Source: Bermanella sp040371755 (lineage in GTDB: Bacteria; Pseudomonadota; Gammaproteobacteria; Pseudomonadales; Oceanobacteraceae). Taken from it: 64,000 bases of DNA. The stretch spans positions 248,001 to 312,000 of the forward strand of contig NZ_BAABWE010000002.1 of NCBI RefSeq assembly GCF_040371755.1, read 5' to 3'. Position numbers and translations under genes: made by a program. Shown one piece after another: positions 9,863-18,218 of this stretch (the stretch's first letter is position 1; each line of letters opens with the position of its first letter). The notes beneath the pieces were generated by a model. The model searched no databases and was not told where the DNA came from. It saw nothing but the letters and a program-made list of their open reading frames with translations.

Positions 9863-10408
9863 ATGTCGCACACCCAAATTACCCAACACATCAACCAATG
9901 GCTTGATGATGTTGTCATTGGCTTAAACCTGTGTCCGTTTGCGGCCAAGCCACAAAGACTCAAACAAATTCACATTACTGTCTTTAATGGCTCAGACGAA
10001 GCCGAATTAGATAAAGCCCTATTATCGGCTTTAGATGAACTACAAACCTTACCAGCCCAAGAAAGGGAAACCACCCTACTGGTTACCCCTAACTTGCTAA
10101 AAACCTTCGAAGAGTACATGCTGTACCTGCAACAGGCGCAATGGCTATTACAACGGGCGGGGCTTGAAGGCATCATTCAAATTGCGAGCTTTCACCCTGA
10201 TTATCAATTTGACGGAACCGAGCCAAACGACAACGAAAACCTAACCAATAGCTCGCCTTACCCCATGTTGCACTTAATACGCGAAGATTCACTGGAACAG
10301 GTATTAAGTAAATACCCAGATCCAGAATCCATACCTGAAAATAACATAAAATTAATGGATTCATTGAGTGACGAAGAGATCAAGCGGCTCTTCCCACATA
10401 AAAAATAA
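9863..10408 (+). CDS. DUF1415 family protein
   Basis: 181 residues, cytosolic. It matches the DUF1415 pattern: an early LDDVVIGLNLCPFA segment with a single conserved cysteine (residue 25) and a later IASFHPDYQFDGT segment, ending SDEEIKRLFP. The family is widespread in gammaproteobacteria but its biochemical role is not established to my knowledge. It lies 26 bases before the diguanylate cyclase gene and may share its transcript. An AT-rich TATAAT-like stretch is seen near 9821-9830. Confidence 0.88.
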   Translation: MSHTQITQHINQWLDDVVIGLNLCPFAAKPQRLKQIHITVFNGSDEAELDKALLSALDELQTLPAQERETTLLVTPNLLKTFEEYMLYLQQAQWLLQRAGLEGIIQIASFHPDYQFDGTEPNDNENLTNSSPYPMLHLIREDSLEQVLSKYPDPESIPENNIKLMDSLSDEEIKRLFPHKK

Positions 10409-10434
10409 CAACGTAACACGCATATTAGGTTTAT

Positions 10435-11568
10435 ATGCGAAAAGTACTTTGGAATCACATGGACAGTTATTTAATCAAACGTACAGATATGGACTTTTTA
10501 AACCGGTCATTTCCCGGCTTATTTGTGTACGCCAGCGTTTGGCCAACCCTTGCTTGGGGGTCTGGTTATTTTCAAGTTAATTTCATGGTTGCCGCTACCT
10601 TTAGCGCCCTGTTCATTATTATTAGCATTTTAAGAATCATACACGTCTATTCAACCCCTTATTTTTACCAAACATCTACATCGTTATGGCGCGCATTACT
10701 TTTGATACTCGCTTTTAGCCATGCTTTAACCCTGTCGTCACTGCAAGTATATTTAGTAATTGAAAACACACATCACGACATGATTGTATTAAGTGCCATC
10801 ATACTAGTAGGACTACTTAGTGGCGCAGTGCCAAGCCTTGCCCCAAAAAAATGGTTTACTCAAATATATGTAGGTGTTGTACTCGCCCCCACAATTATTG
10901 CCTGCTCCTTCACTTCTGAATATCGATTTTTAGCCCCGTTATTTATAGTCATGTGGATATATTATATTTACATGTGTAATCGCTATCATAATGAATACGC
11001 CCGTGCTTTTTACATCGAAATGGAACTCAAAGAAAATCAAAAAAAATTAGAAAGACTCAACCAAACAGACACCCTCACCGGCATTTATAACCGACAATAT
11101 TTTGATAATGCACTCGACCTACAATGGAATTTAGCCCACCGCTCACAATCTTACATAGCCATTTTATTTTTAGATTTAGACTTTTTCAAAAAGATAAACG
11201 ATGAGTACGGCCACTTAATTGGTGACAAAGCTTTATGCCATGCAGCAACCATATTAAAAGAAACCGCTAAACGAAAAACCGACATGGTAGCCAGATACGG
11301 CGGCGAAGAATTTGCCATCATCTTGCCTAGTACACATCACCAGACAGCCAAAGAGTTAGCGCAAACTATCCGCCAAAAAATAGAGCAAACCCCACTAGTA
11401 CACGGAAGTCTGACCATTCACTTAACAGCCAGTGTAGGGGTTAACTGCATGCTGCCGAATAACCAAACAAGTTGCATGGTATTTTTAGATCAAGCGGACC
11501 GCGCCTTGTATGAGGCCAAACACTCGGGGCGCAATCGCGTGGTGAGTTTTCTTGATATTAACAACTAA
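10435..11568 (+). CDS. Membrane diguanylate cyclase (GGDEF)
   Basis: Makes cyclic di-GMP from GTP. 377 residues. Five or six hydrophobic segments occupy about 28-180 and form an unassigned membrane sensor region. A short linker helix (EMELKENQKKLERLNQ) is followed by the GGDEF domain from TDTLTGIYNR. The active-site motif is GGEEF at 289-293, and an inhibitory-site RxxD (RKTD, 280-283) lies five residues before it, so product feedback is expected. No EAL domain. The 3' end overlaps the convergent cNMP-binding gene by four bases. Confidence 0.93.
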   Translation: MRKVLWNHMDSYLIKRTDMDFLNRSFPGLFVYASVWPTLAWGSGYFQVNFMVAATFSALFIIISILRIIHVYSTPYFYQTSTSLWRALLLILAFSHALTLSSLQVYLVIENTHHDMIVLSAIILVGLLSGAVPSLAPKKWFTQIYVGVVLAPTIIACSFTSEYRFLAPLFIVMWIYYIYMCNRYHNEYARAFYIEMELKENQKKLERLNQTDTLTGIYNRQYFDNALDLQWNLAHRSQSYIAILFLDLDFFKKINDEYGHLIGDKALCHAATILKETAKRKTDMVARYGGEEFAIILPSTHHQTAKELAQTIRQKIEQTPLVHGSLTIHLTASVGVNCMLPNNQTSCMVFLDQADRALYEAKHSGRNRVVSFLDINN

Positions 11569-12218
11569 TAAGAGTTAGCCGTTAACTGATTTGAGCGAAA
11601 CACGTGTAACTCGTCATTCCATTCGCACAACAAATTAGCCAGCAGGCCTGCTTGTTCATGCAAAGCCATAAGCTCATCACGGGAACCCTTTTCACCATTA
11701 TAAGGCTTAATTTTAAGCAGTTTTTTATTTAATGGGTGCTCGGGATGCTGCATTTTATTTAACTCTAAATTCCAGCGAATATTGTGCAACATCATACGAT
11801 AAGCAACTAATTTAGTTTGAATAGAAAACAAACTAAAATCTTCGACATCTTTAAAGTACTTAAAATCAAGCCCCAGCAAAATCACCTCAGATTCTGCCTT
11901 AACCGTTGCAGAACGTCCGCGCCCCGTCACCATAGACAAGGCACCGAACACCTCACCTGGATTAATTAAATTCAGACTATTACCATCCTCGGCAGAATAG
12001 ACCGACATCTGCCCCTTCAATAGAAAGTACAGGATTTGGTCTTGATTACCTTTTTCAAGAACAACTTCACCCGCGCCAGCCCTGACAAACTCACTAACAC
12101 TAATAAGTAAATCAAACTGCTCGTCATCAATACGAGCGATATCTTTGAAAAACGTCACGCTGCGCACCATACGCTGCAAAGACTGGGTATTGATTTCTAT
12201 TCTGCTAAGCTTTTGCAT
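11565..12218 (-). CDS. Cyclic-nucleotide-binding domain protein without a DNA-binding domain
   Basis: 217 residues. A Crp-type cNMP-binding beta-roll covers about 15-135 (LLKGQMSVYSAEDGNSLNLI, NPGEVFGALSMVTGRGRSATV, where the GRSAT stretch is the phosphate-binding cassette position). The C-terminal 80 residues are helical (KLVAYRMMLHNIRWNLELNK) and carry no helix-turn-helix. It probably acts as a cytosolic ligand sensor through protein contacts; the partner is unknown. It is arranged tail to tail with the diguanylate cyclase, with overlapping stop codons in CTAA. Confidence 0.85.
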   Translation of the reverse strand: MQKLSRIEINTQSLQRMVRSVTFFKDIARIDDEQFDLLISVSEFVRAGAGEVVLEKGNQDQILYFLLKGQMSVYSAEDGNSLNLINPGEVFGALSMVTGRGRSATVKAESEVILLGLDFKYFKDVEDFSLFSIQTKLVAYRMMLHNIRWNLELNKMQHPEHPLNKKLLKIKPYNGEKGSRDELMALHEQAGLLANLLCEWNDELHVFRSNQLTANSY

Positions 12219-12559
12219 AACAAGGACCTGACAACAAGCTGTTTTTATAATGGTTGTGCTTCATTCGATAGTACCAGTAATCTTCAACGATTCGCAAAAG
12301 AAATATCCAAGATGTGAACCCTTAGTAATTTTTCCTTAGTTATCAAGTAGATAACACTAAAAGAGGGCTTAAAGTGGCGATATTTAGCACCCATTTAGAA
12401 GCAAAATATCGTAAATATATGAACTCGTACTTATTACCTATAAAAGTGACAAGCCAGCATTCATAGGATTTATGGCTTGACGGGCTAAGTCATTGAAAAA
12501 AATCACAAATCTAGCTTGACACTACCGCCTCAAATGGCAATAATGCGCGCCGTTTCAAA
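12219..12559 (+). promoter_or_regulatory. Intergenic region with the tRNA-Met promoter
   Basis: No gene is seen. The last part carries a strong stable-RNA promoter: -35 TTGACA at 12516-12521, a 17-base spacer, -10 AATAAT at 12539-12544, and then a GC-rich GCGCGCC discriminator typical of stringently controlled rRNA/tRNA promoters. Transcription should start near 12551, nine bases before the tRNA. Confidence 0.7.
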
Positions 12560-12636
12560 GGCAACATAGCTCAGTTGGTTAGAGCACATCACTCATAATG
12601 ATGGGGTCCCAGGTTCAAATCCCGGTGTTGCCACCA
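12560..12636 (+). tRNA. tRNA-Met (anticodon CAT, elongator type)
   Basis: 77 bases with encoded CCA. Acceptor GGCAACA pairs with TGTTGCC; D arm GCTC/GAGC; anticodon stem CATCA/TGATG with loop CTCATAA, giving CAT at positions 34-36; T arm CCAGG/CCCGG with loop TTCAAAT. The A-C mismatch in the T stem is also present in E. coli elongator tRNA-Met, to which the D loop and anticodon arm are nearly identical. The acceptor starts with a paired G-C, unlike an initiator tRNA. Confidence 0.97.
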
Positions 12637-12643
12637 AACATAG

Positions 12644-12678
12644 AAAACCCGCTTAATTTAATTATTAAGCGGGTTTTT
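12644..12678 (+). terminator. tRNA-Met terminator (first copy in the array)
   Basis: AAACCCGCTTAAT and ATTAAGCGGGTTT form a perfect 13-base stem around a six-base loop, followed by TTGCTTTT. It lies eight bases after the tRNA CCA and is the first of four related hairpins repeated with a 99-base period. Confidence 0.85.
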
Positions 12679-12997
12679 GCTTTTATGGGACGGGTCCCAG
12701 CTTCACTGTTTCAAGATCTGGCGGTGTTGCCACCAAATTTTAAAAACCTGCTTAGTCGAAAAATTAAGCGGGCTTTTGCTTTTATGGGGCGGGTCCCAGC
12801 TTCACTGTTTCAAGATCTGGCGGTGTTGCCACCAAATTTTAAAAACCTGCTTAGTCGAAAAATTAAGCGGGCTTTTGCTTTTATGGGACGGGTCCCAGCT
12901 TCACTGCTTCAAGATCTGGCGGTGTTGCCACCAAATTTTAAAAACCTGCTTAGTCGAAAGATTAAGCAGGTTTTTGCCTTTATGGGACGGGTCCCAG

Positions 12998-13052
12998 ACC
13001 GTTTTTTTCTCCATGCAAAAACGGCACTTCCGCCATCCTTGGCGGTCGTTCG
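12998..13052. repeat. Double-hairpin insert in the fourth tail repeat
   Basis: Where the other units have CTTCA, this unit has 55 different bases (net gain 50). They contain two adjacent hairpins: CCGTTTTT (12999-13006) with AAAAACGG (13017-13024), and CCGCCA with TGGCGG (13030-13035 and 13040-13045). It looks like a small palindromic insertion. No target duplication is evident. Confidence 0.6.
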
Positions 13053-13122
13053 CTGTTTCAAGATCTGGCGGTGTTGCCACCAAATTAAAACCAAGGTTTA
13101 AGCGGGACTTGCTGTTTGGTTG

Positions 13123-13232
13123 GTAGGATGGCGTTAGCTGTGAGATCAACGAACAGCGTAACCCATCGAAACCATTACTGAATTCAATAGATGGGTTACG
13201 AACTCGCTACACTCGCTCTAACACCACCCTAC
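13123..13232. repeat. 110-base palindromic MITE/REP-like element
   Basis: The left end GTAGGATGGCGTTAG and the reverse complement of the right end (GTAGGGTGGTGTTAG) match apart from two bases. Inner arms CGTAACCCATC and GATGGGTTACG are exact inverted repeats around a loop of about 20 bases. There is no coding capacity. This type of GTAGG...GTAACCCATC palindrome is familiar from dispersed bacterial repeats, so other genomic copies are expected. Confidence 0.7.
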
Positions 13233-13252
13233 TAGAAATAATAAATCATAAA

Positions 13253-13290
13253 AAAGCCGCAATTCATTTCTAAATTGCGGCTTTGATTTT
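13253..13290 (-). terminator. Terminator at the 3' end of the SDR gene
   Basis: AAAGCCGCAATT pairs perfectly with AATTGCGGCTTT around an eight-base loop. An A-run on its left gives a U-run for minus-strand transcripts, and the right side is T-rich, so it can work in both directions. Confidence 0.8.
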
Positions 13291-13313
13291 TATATAACTA
13301 ACTAGATTTAACG

Positions 13314-14096
13314 TTAGTTAATTAATGTGGTACCACCATCAACGGCTATCACTTGGCCAGTGATGAAACCACCAGCGCGTGAAGCGAGCATTAACGCAAC
13401 ACCTGCGATGTCTTCTGGCTCACCCCAACGGTGCAGCGGAATGGTTTTGCATTCTTCTTCAAAGGCTTCTTTGTCTTGGCTTAAGAACTCAGTCAGTTTT
13501 GAATAAAAGCGCCCCGGTGCGATGGCGTTTACGCGAATATGATCTTCAGCAAGTTCAGTCGCCATTACACGAGTTAGCTGGTGAATCGCCGCTTTAGAAG
13601 ATGCGTAGCTGAAGTTGTCATAAGCTCGACCAACTTGTCCAGCAACTGATCCGACATTAATTACCACCGAGTTCACTTGGGCAGTGGCGTTTTTCTTCAA
13701 CATTGGCGCTAATGCTTGCATCAAAAAGAATGGTGATTTGACGTTGATGTCCATAACCTTGTCCCAACCTTTCTCCCCTACTTCACCAAATTTAGCACCC
13801 CAACCTGTACCTGCGTTGTTAACTAATACATCTAAGCTATCTTCATTTTTTTGCAGTTCCGCCACAAGGTGTTCGATACCTTCTGCGCTTGCCACATCAG
13901 ATGGAATAGCAACGCAATCACCAAATTGACTAAGCTCTTCAGCCGCCTTGATGCAGGCTTCGGCTTTACGAGCGGTAATGTAAACACGCTTAGCACCCGC
14001 TTCTAAAAATGCTTGAGCCATGAAAGACCCTAGTCCGCGAGAGCCACCTGTGACCAAACACACCTTGCCTTCTAGTGAAAATAGTTTTTCAAACAT
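13314..14096 (-). CDS. Short-chain dehydrogenase/reductase, RhlG-like
   Basis: 260 residues, cytosolic NAD(P)-dependent oxidoreductase. The Rossmann motif is TGGSRGLG (about 17-24), the NNAG motif is present, and a catalytic Tyr and Lys are seen in SYASSKAAIHQL. The tail FITGQVIAVDGGTTL is classical for SDRs. The general style is like 3-oxoacyl-ACP reductase/RhlG members, which suggests a beta-ketoacyl or hydroxy-lipid substrate. That remains an inference. It is divergent from the next MDR gene across about 340 bases. Confidence 0.88.
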   Translation of the reverse strand: MFEKLFSLEGKVCLVTGGSRGLGSFMAQAFLEAGAKRVYITARKAEACIKAAEELSQFGDCVAIPSDVASAEGIEHLVAELQKNEDSLDVLVNNAGTGWGAKFGEVGEKGWDKVMDINVKSPFFLMQALAPMLKKNATAQVNSVVINVGSVAGQVGRAYDNFSYASSKAAIHQLTRVMATELAEDHIRVNAIAPGRFYSKLTEFLSQDKEAFEEECKTIPLHRWGEPEDIAGVALMLASRAGGFITGQVIAVDGGTTLIN

Positions 14097-14438
14097 TACC
14101 GTCTCCTTTATGCTGTTAAATTCTTATGAGGTTACTCACCTACATATACCCTATTAACGCAAGAATCACCCCTATGGGCTATGACCTTTTGAATCAATTT
14201 AATCCGGTTTTAGGGGTATTTTTTAATGTTTCCACCCAATCAATAGTATTACTTATATTTATGCATTAATTTGATTTATGGGGGCATTATTAACTGGCTT
14301 ATAAAACAGTGTTTTGCGCCGTTTTAGTTTTGACAGGGTGAATTTTGATAGCCAACACACGTTTTACGTAATACTGTTCTAGCATTAATTTTTAACCTAG
14401 TTCTAGGTTTTTGTTTCACTCTATTATTGGATACAAGC
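14097..14438. promoter_or_regulatory. Divergent SDR/MDR intergenic region with palindrome
   Basis: AT-rich, with no gene. The notable feature is a perfect palindrome AACCTAG-TT-CTAGGTT at 14394-14409, 30 bases before the MDR start. The position suits a repressor operator overlapping the promoter or leader. No regulator gene is next to it. Confidence 0.4.
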
Positions 14439-15557
14439 ATGACAACGTCTAAGCAGTTATTTACCCACATATCATCTGAAGGCCAGTTGAGCATTTCTTT
14501 AAACGAAGTTGAAGTAGCACAGCCGAAACCCCATCAAGTAGTTGTACGCATTGAAGCTGCGCCAATCAACCCTTCTGACATGTGGCCTATGTTTGGCCCA
14601 GCGAACCTAGCTGAAGCCAAGCTGAATGATGATAAGGCTCAATTAACAGCGCCGGTTCATGAACGTTTGTTACAGAGCGTGCGCACCCGTTTAGACCAAA
14701 CCTTACCAATTGGTAATGAAGGTGCAGGTATCGTAGTGGCAGCTGGCGATAGCCCTGAAGCTCAAGCCTTATTAGGTAAAACCGTTGGTGTATTAAGTGG
14801 TGCTATGTATGCTGAGTATATTTGTGTTCCAGTACAAGCATGTATTGCTCATAATGAAGGGGTTACACCTAAACAAGCGGCGTCGTCTTTTGTTAACCCT
14901 CTTACTGCTCTAAGCATGGTAGAAAACATGCGCTTAGAAGGTCACAAAGCCATTGTTCACACTGCTGCCGCCTCTAGCCTTGGTCAAATGCTACAACGTA
15001 TCTGTAATGACGAAGACATTCCGTTAATCAACATTGTGCGTAATAAAGAACAAGAAGACATACTAAAGGCAATTGGAGCTAAATACATTTGCAACTCTTC
15101 TGATGAAAATTTCCGCGCTGATCTTTACAAAGCCATCGACGAAACTGGCGCCACTTTATGCTTTGATGCCATTGGCGGCGGCGAGATTGCCAGCCATGTA
15201 TTAACCGCCATGGAGCTTTCAGGTACTAAAGAAATCACTGGCTTTAACACTTACGGCTCAGAAGCCAACAAACAGGTTTATGTGTATGGTGGCTTGGATA
15301 TGTCTCCAACCACGTTAAACCGTGCATATGGTATGACTTGGAGCGTCAGCGGTTGGTTATTAAACCGCTTCTTAGCCCGTTTAGAACCTAAGCGTGTTGG
15401 TGAGCTTTACCAGAAAATTGCCAATGAAATTAACACAACATTTACCTCAACCTATACTGATGAAATCAGTCTGGCTGATGTTATGGACCCAGCTACAATC
15501 CTGAAATATAACGCGAAGAAAACCGGTTCGAAGTTCTTGGTTAACCCAACTAAATAA
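14439..15557 (+). CDS. Zinc-independent MDR oxidoreductase
   Basis: 372 residues from the ATG at 14439; the frame can also open at a TTG at 14427. It has a GroES-like domain with QVVVRIEAAPINPSDMWPMF, then a cofactor domain in which the usual GAAGGVG motif is replaced by HTAAASSLGQMLQR. Nucleotide binding is plausible but atypical. Members of this group are usually annotated as zinc-binding dehydrogenases or quinone reductases. A good terminator follows 23 bases after the stop, so it is probably monocistronic. It faces away from the SDR, and the pair may respond to a common signal. Confidence 0.8.
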   Translation: MTTSKQLFTHISSEGQLSISLNEVEVAQPKPHQVVVRIEAAPINPSDMWPMFGPANLAEAKLNDDKAQLTAPVHERLLQSVRTRLDQTLPIGNEGAGIVVAAGDSPEAQALLGKTVGVLSGAMYAEYICVPVQACIAHNEGVTPKQAASSFVNPLTALSMVENMRLEGHKAIVHTAAASSLGQMLQRICNDEDIPLINIVRNKEQEDILKAIGAKYICNSSDENFRADLYKAIDETGATLCFDAIGGGEIASHVLTAMELSGTKEITGFNTYGSEANKQVYVYGGLDMSPTTLNRAYGMTWSVSGWLLNRFLARLEPKRVGELYQKIANEINTTFTSTYTDEISLADVMDPATILKYNAKKTGSKFLVNPTK

Positions 15558-15579
15558 AAAAACGGCTTATTCGCTAAAA

Positions 15580-15614
15580 GCAGCTCACTTTATAAAAAGT
15601 GGGCTGCGTTTTTA
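15580..15614 (+). terminator. Terminator after the MDR gene
   Basis: GCAGCTCACTT and AAGTGGGCTGC pair (one G-U) around TATAAA, followed by GTTTTTAT. Confidence 0.8.
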
Positions 15615-16005
15615 TATAAATGCATTAATTGATGATCTCATTAAAGTGTCCGTTCTTAATCTACATCACCTTTATGATGAATAATCACCCATTAAGCGTG
15701 ATAAGACTAATTACTTAGTATTATTTTTTAAAATTTATATAAAATCTTCTGAACTTTTTTTTATTCCCCTTAGCTTGATTAATACCTTCATCTTCCAATA
15801 CCAATTCATTAAATTTGATTAATAAGTGACTTATTTTTAACTAATTATTCATCTATTTTTCATAAAAAAACCACCTCTTTTCGTTCAACTTAATAAAACC
15901 TCTTGGTGAGTCCTGCTTCACCCTTTCTAACCCCATAGACATATTATTTATACAGGAATAGTCTTTGAGGTTTTTTATAACTATAAAAATGATAGAGGGT
16001 AGAAA
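15615..16005. promoter_or_regulatory. AT-rich leader region of the cytochrome cluster
   Basis: 391 bases, strongly AT-rich, with many T-runs on both strands. No open frame or RNA gene is apparent. By position it must hold the promoter of the four-gene cytochrome/catalase-like cluster. A TATAAA lies near 15738, but no convincing -35 partner or operator was found. Confidence 0.4.
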
Positions 16006-18135
16006 ATGCGTGCAATATTGTCGCTCATTAAGGGGCTGTGGGGCCTTCTTAAACAGTTCAAATCAATCATCTTAAAGCTGGTCGGACTGGGTGTAACATT
16101 TTCAGTCTTAGCGTTAATTGTTGGCAAAATATACCAACACTGGGACAACGATCCTGACCGTGGTGCCGTCGCCATCAGCAACGGTGAGTTTGGCGAAGAT
16201 TACAGTACGCCTGTGTATCTAAACCAAGGTTGGTCAGCATCTGATAGCTTGTGGTTTTATAACATCACTCAAGGTTCTGGTTTACTGCCTTACGACTTCT
16301 ATTTAAACCTTGAACTAAAAGGCTCTGAAACATTAATCCGTGACAACAGCGTAATTGATAAATACCGCTATTTACCGCAAAAACCCACCTTTTTTAACCC
16401 TGACGGTCTAGCAGTTGGTTTTGCTAAAGAAACCTATCAAGGCAGAGACTACATGGGCTTTACCTGTGCAGCATGCCATACCGGTCAGGTAAACTATCAA
16501 GGCCAAGCCATTCGTATCGATGGTGCACCTACCATGGCCAACATGATCGAATACTTACATCAGTTAGAATGGTCCATGGAAGAAACCCTAACAAACGAAG
16601 CAAAAAACAAGCGTTTTGTTGAGGGTGTTTTAGCATTGAATAACGATTACGACAATGCCGAGCAAATCAATCAAGATTTAGAAAAATGGGCCAACACGGT
16701 TGAACTATACAACACAGTAAACCACAGTCATGTGAAGTACGGTTATGGCCGCTTAGATGCATTTGGTCGTATTTATAACCGCGTACTGCAATACGTTCCT
16801 AATAAGAGTCAGATTTACGACGTATTAACCCAAGCAACCACTCCAACTGGTCGGTTTATTGTGACCACGCAAGAAGCCGAAAACGTCTTGCAGGGCATAA
16901 ATGAAACCATTATCGGTGAAGAGCAATTTGTTTTAATTTTAGACCGCTTGCAATCAAAAGATGCTGGCTTCCCAGGACTTGGTCAAAAAGATATGTTGCG
17001 TATTCGTAATGCCATCTTTAACGAGCCTGACGCTCCTGTAAGCTACCCATTTCTTTGGGATATTGCTCAATCAGATTACGTTCAGTGGAACGGTGTTGCC
17101 AGTAACGCAGACCTTGGACCAATTGGCCGAAATACTGGTGAAGTCATTGGTGTATTCGGTATTTTAGACTGGACAGCCAGTGATCCTAGCTGGAGCCTTT
17201 CAACCTTAATCACCAAACAGAATCACAAAAGTAAAGTAATCGACTTTAAGTCATCCATTGATTTAACCAACCTAGAACGTATTGAAAATCATCTTGCGTC
17301 TTTAACATCGCCAGCTTGGCCAGAAGATATTCTTGGTAAAATTGATCAAACAAAAGCAAAAGAAGGCCGCAAACTTTATGGTGAATACTGTCAGGGTTGT
17401 CACGAATTAGTAGACCCAACCGATGCAGATCGAATTATTGTGGCGAACTTTAGCGCCATTGAAAACATCGGCACTGACCCAGCCATGGCTGAAAACAGTG
17501 TTTTCTACAAAGGTAAATCCGGTAACTTTAAACACACTTACCAATCTACTGGTGTTGGTAATGTTGTCATTGCTGAAGATGCGCCTGTGGTGCAAATATT
17601 AACCTCAGCCACCAAAGGTGTTGTTGCCACCCCAGATGCCGACAAGTGGTTCTTCCGTCGCTGGGCCGATTGGGTATACACAGTAGCCGCCTCTGTATTT
17701 TATAACCCAGTAAAAGCCAGCAGTGTTAAAGCGGGTAACTACAACCCTGATACTACCGCCAGCCCTTACAGTTCGTTATTAGCTTATAAGGCACGTTCAT
17801 TAAATGGTATTTGGGCAACGGCCCCTTACCTTCACAACGGTTCCGTCCCAACACTTTACGATTTATTACTACCAGAGAAAAAAGAAGGCGACCCAGAAGC
17901 AGGTGAATACCGTCCTAATGAATTTATGGTGGGTAGTCGTGAATTTGATCCGGTAAAAGTGGGCTTTAGAAGTGAAGGCTATGAAGGTTCGGTATACCGC
18001 ACTAACCGTCGTGCTAACTTTAACACCGGCCACGAATATGCAGCCGGTAACACCGCACAACTAAACGGTACTGTATTACCTGCTCTTAGCAAAGAAGAGC
18101 GTATGCAGCTACTGGAATTCTTGAAAACGTTATAA
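16006..18135 (+). CDS. Membrane-anchored di-haem c-type cytochrome, RoxA/CCP-like (paralogue 1)
   Basis: 709 residues. One membrane anchor (about 22-41) places the body in the periplasm. Two covalent haem motifs are seen: CAACH at 154-158 and CQGCH at 462-466. The C-terminal segment SLNGIWATAPYLHNGSVPTL (599-618) is a hallmark of the RoxA and di-haem peroxidase-like superfamily; its His610 is a likely axial ligand for the second haem. Other shared blocks are YGYGRLDAFGRIYNRV and YPFLWD. At over 700 residues it is about twice classical CcpA/MauG peroxidases and close to rubber oxygenase RoxA. It shares the block order of paralogue 2 throughout. Oxygenase or peroxidase chemistry is likely; the substrate is unknown. 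Confidence 0.85.
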   Translation: MRAILSLIKGLWGLLKQFKSIILKLVGLGVTFSVLALIVGKIYQHWDNDPDRGAVAISNGEFGEDYSTPVYLNQGWSASDSLWFYNITQGSGLLPYDFYLNLELKGSETLIRDNSVIDKYRYLPQKPTFFNPDGLAVGFAKETYQGRDYMGFTCAACHTGQVNYQGQAIRIDGAPTMANMIEYLHQLEWSMEETLTNEAKNKRFVEGVLALNNDYDNAEQINQDLEKWANTVELYNTVNHSHVKYGYGRLDAFGRIYNRVLQYVPNKSQIYDVLTQATTPTGRFIVTTQEAENVLQGINETIIGEEQFVLILDRLQSKDAGFPGLGQKDMLRIRNAIFNEPDAPVSYPFLWDIAQSDYVQWNGVASNADLGPIGRNTGEVIGVFGILDWTASDPSWSLSTLITKQNHKSKVIDFKSSIDLTNLERIENHLASLTSPAWPEDILGKIDQTKAKEGRKLYGEYCQGCHELVDPTDADRIIVANFSAIENIGTDPAMAENSVFYKGKSGNFKHTYQSTGVGNVVIAEDAPVVQILTSATKGVVATPDADKWFFRRWADWVYTVAASVFYNPVKASSVKAGNYNPDTTASPYSSLLAYKARSLNGIWATAPYLHNGSVPTLYDLLLPEKKEGDPEAGEYRPNEFMVGSREFDPVKVGFRSEGYEGSVYRTNRRANFNTGHEYAAGNTAQLNGTVLPALSKEERMQLLEFLKTL

Positions 18136-18218
18136 ATCCTTTCGTGATTAAGGCACACATTGGTGTGCCTTAATCAACCAGCTATATAAACAAAACTATA
18201 AAACATAAGAGAGGGACC

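Larger units (their letters stand above)
12623..13084 (+). repeat. Tandem array of tRNA-Met 3'-end repeats
   Basis: Units start at 12623 (inside the tRNA), 12722, 12821, 12920 and 13069, with periods of 99, 99, 99 and 149 bases; the last unit is partial. Each unit begins with CGGTGTTGCCACCA, the exact last 14 bases of the tRNA, then AAA, a terminator-like hairpin (CCTGCTTA/TAAGCGGG), TTTTGCTTTTATGGG, and GACGGGTCCCAG...TTTCAAGATCTGG, which resembles the tRNA variable loop and T arm interrupted by extra bases. Units 2 and 3 are nearly identical. The fourth hairpin restores perfect pairing (CCTGCTTA/TAAGCAGG). The layout parallels the E. coli tyrT/rtT repeats. Confidence 0.92.

Noticed and set aside
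12623..13084. CRISPR array
   Set aside because: The unit is 99 bases with nearly the whole unit conserved, and it starts with a tRNA tail. There are no spacers and no cas genes.
12560..13084. tRNA attachment sites of an integrated element
   Set aside because: Repeats of the tRNA 3' end could mark att sites, but the units are evenly spaced at 99 bases, hold terminators, and no integrase or cargo gene lies between them.
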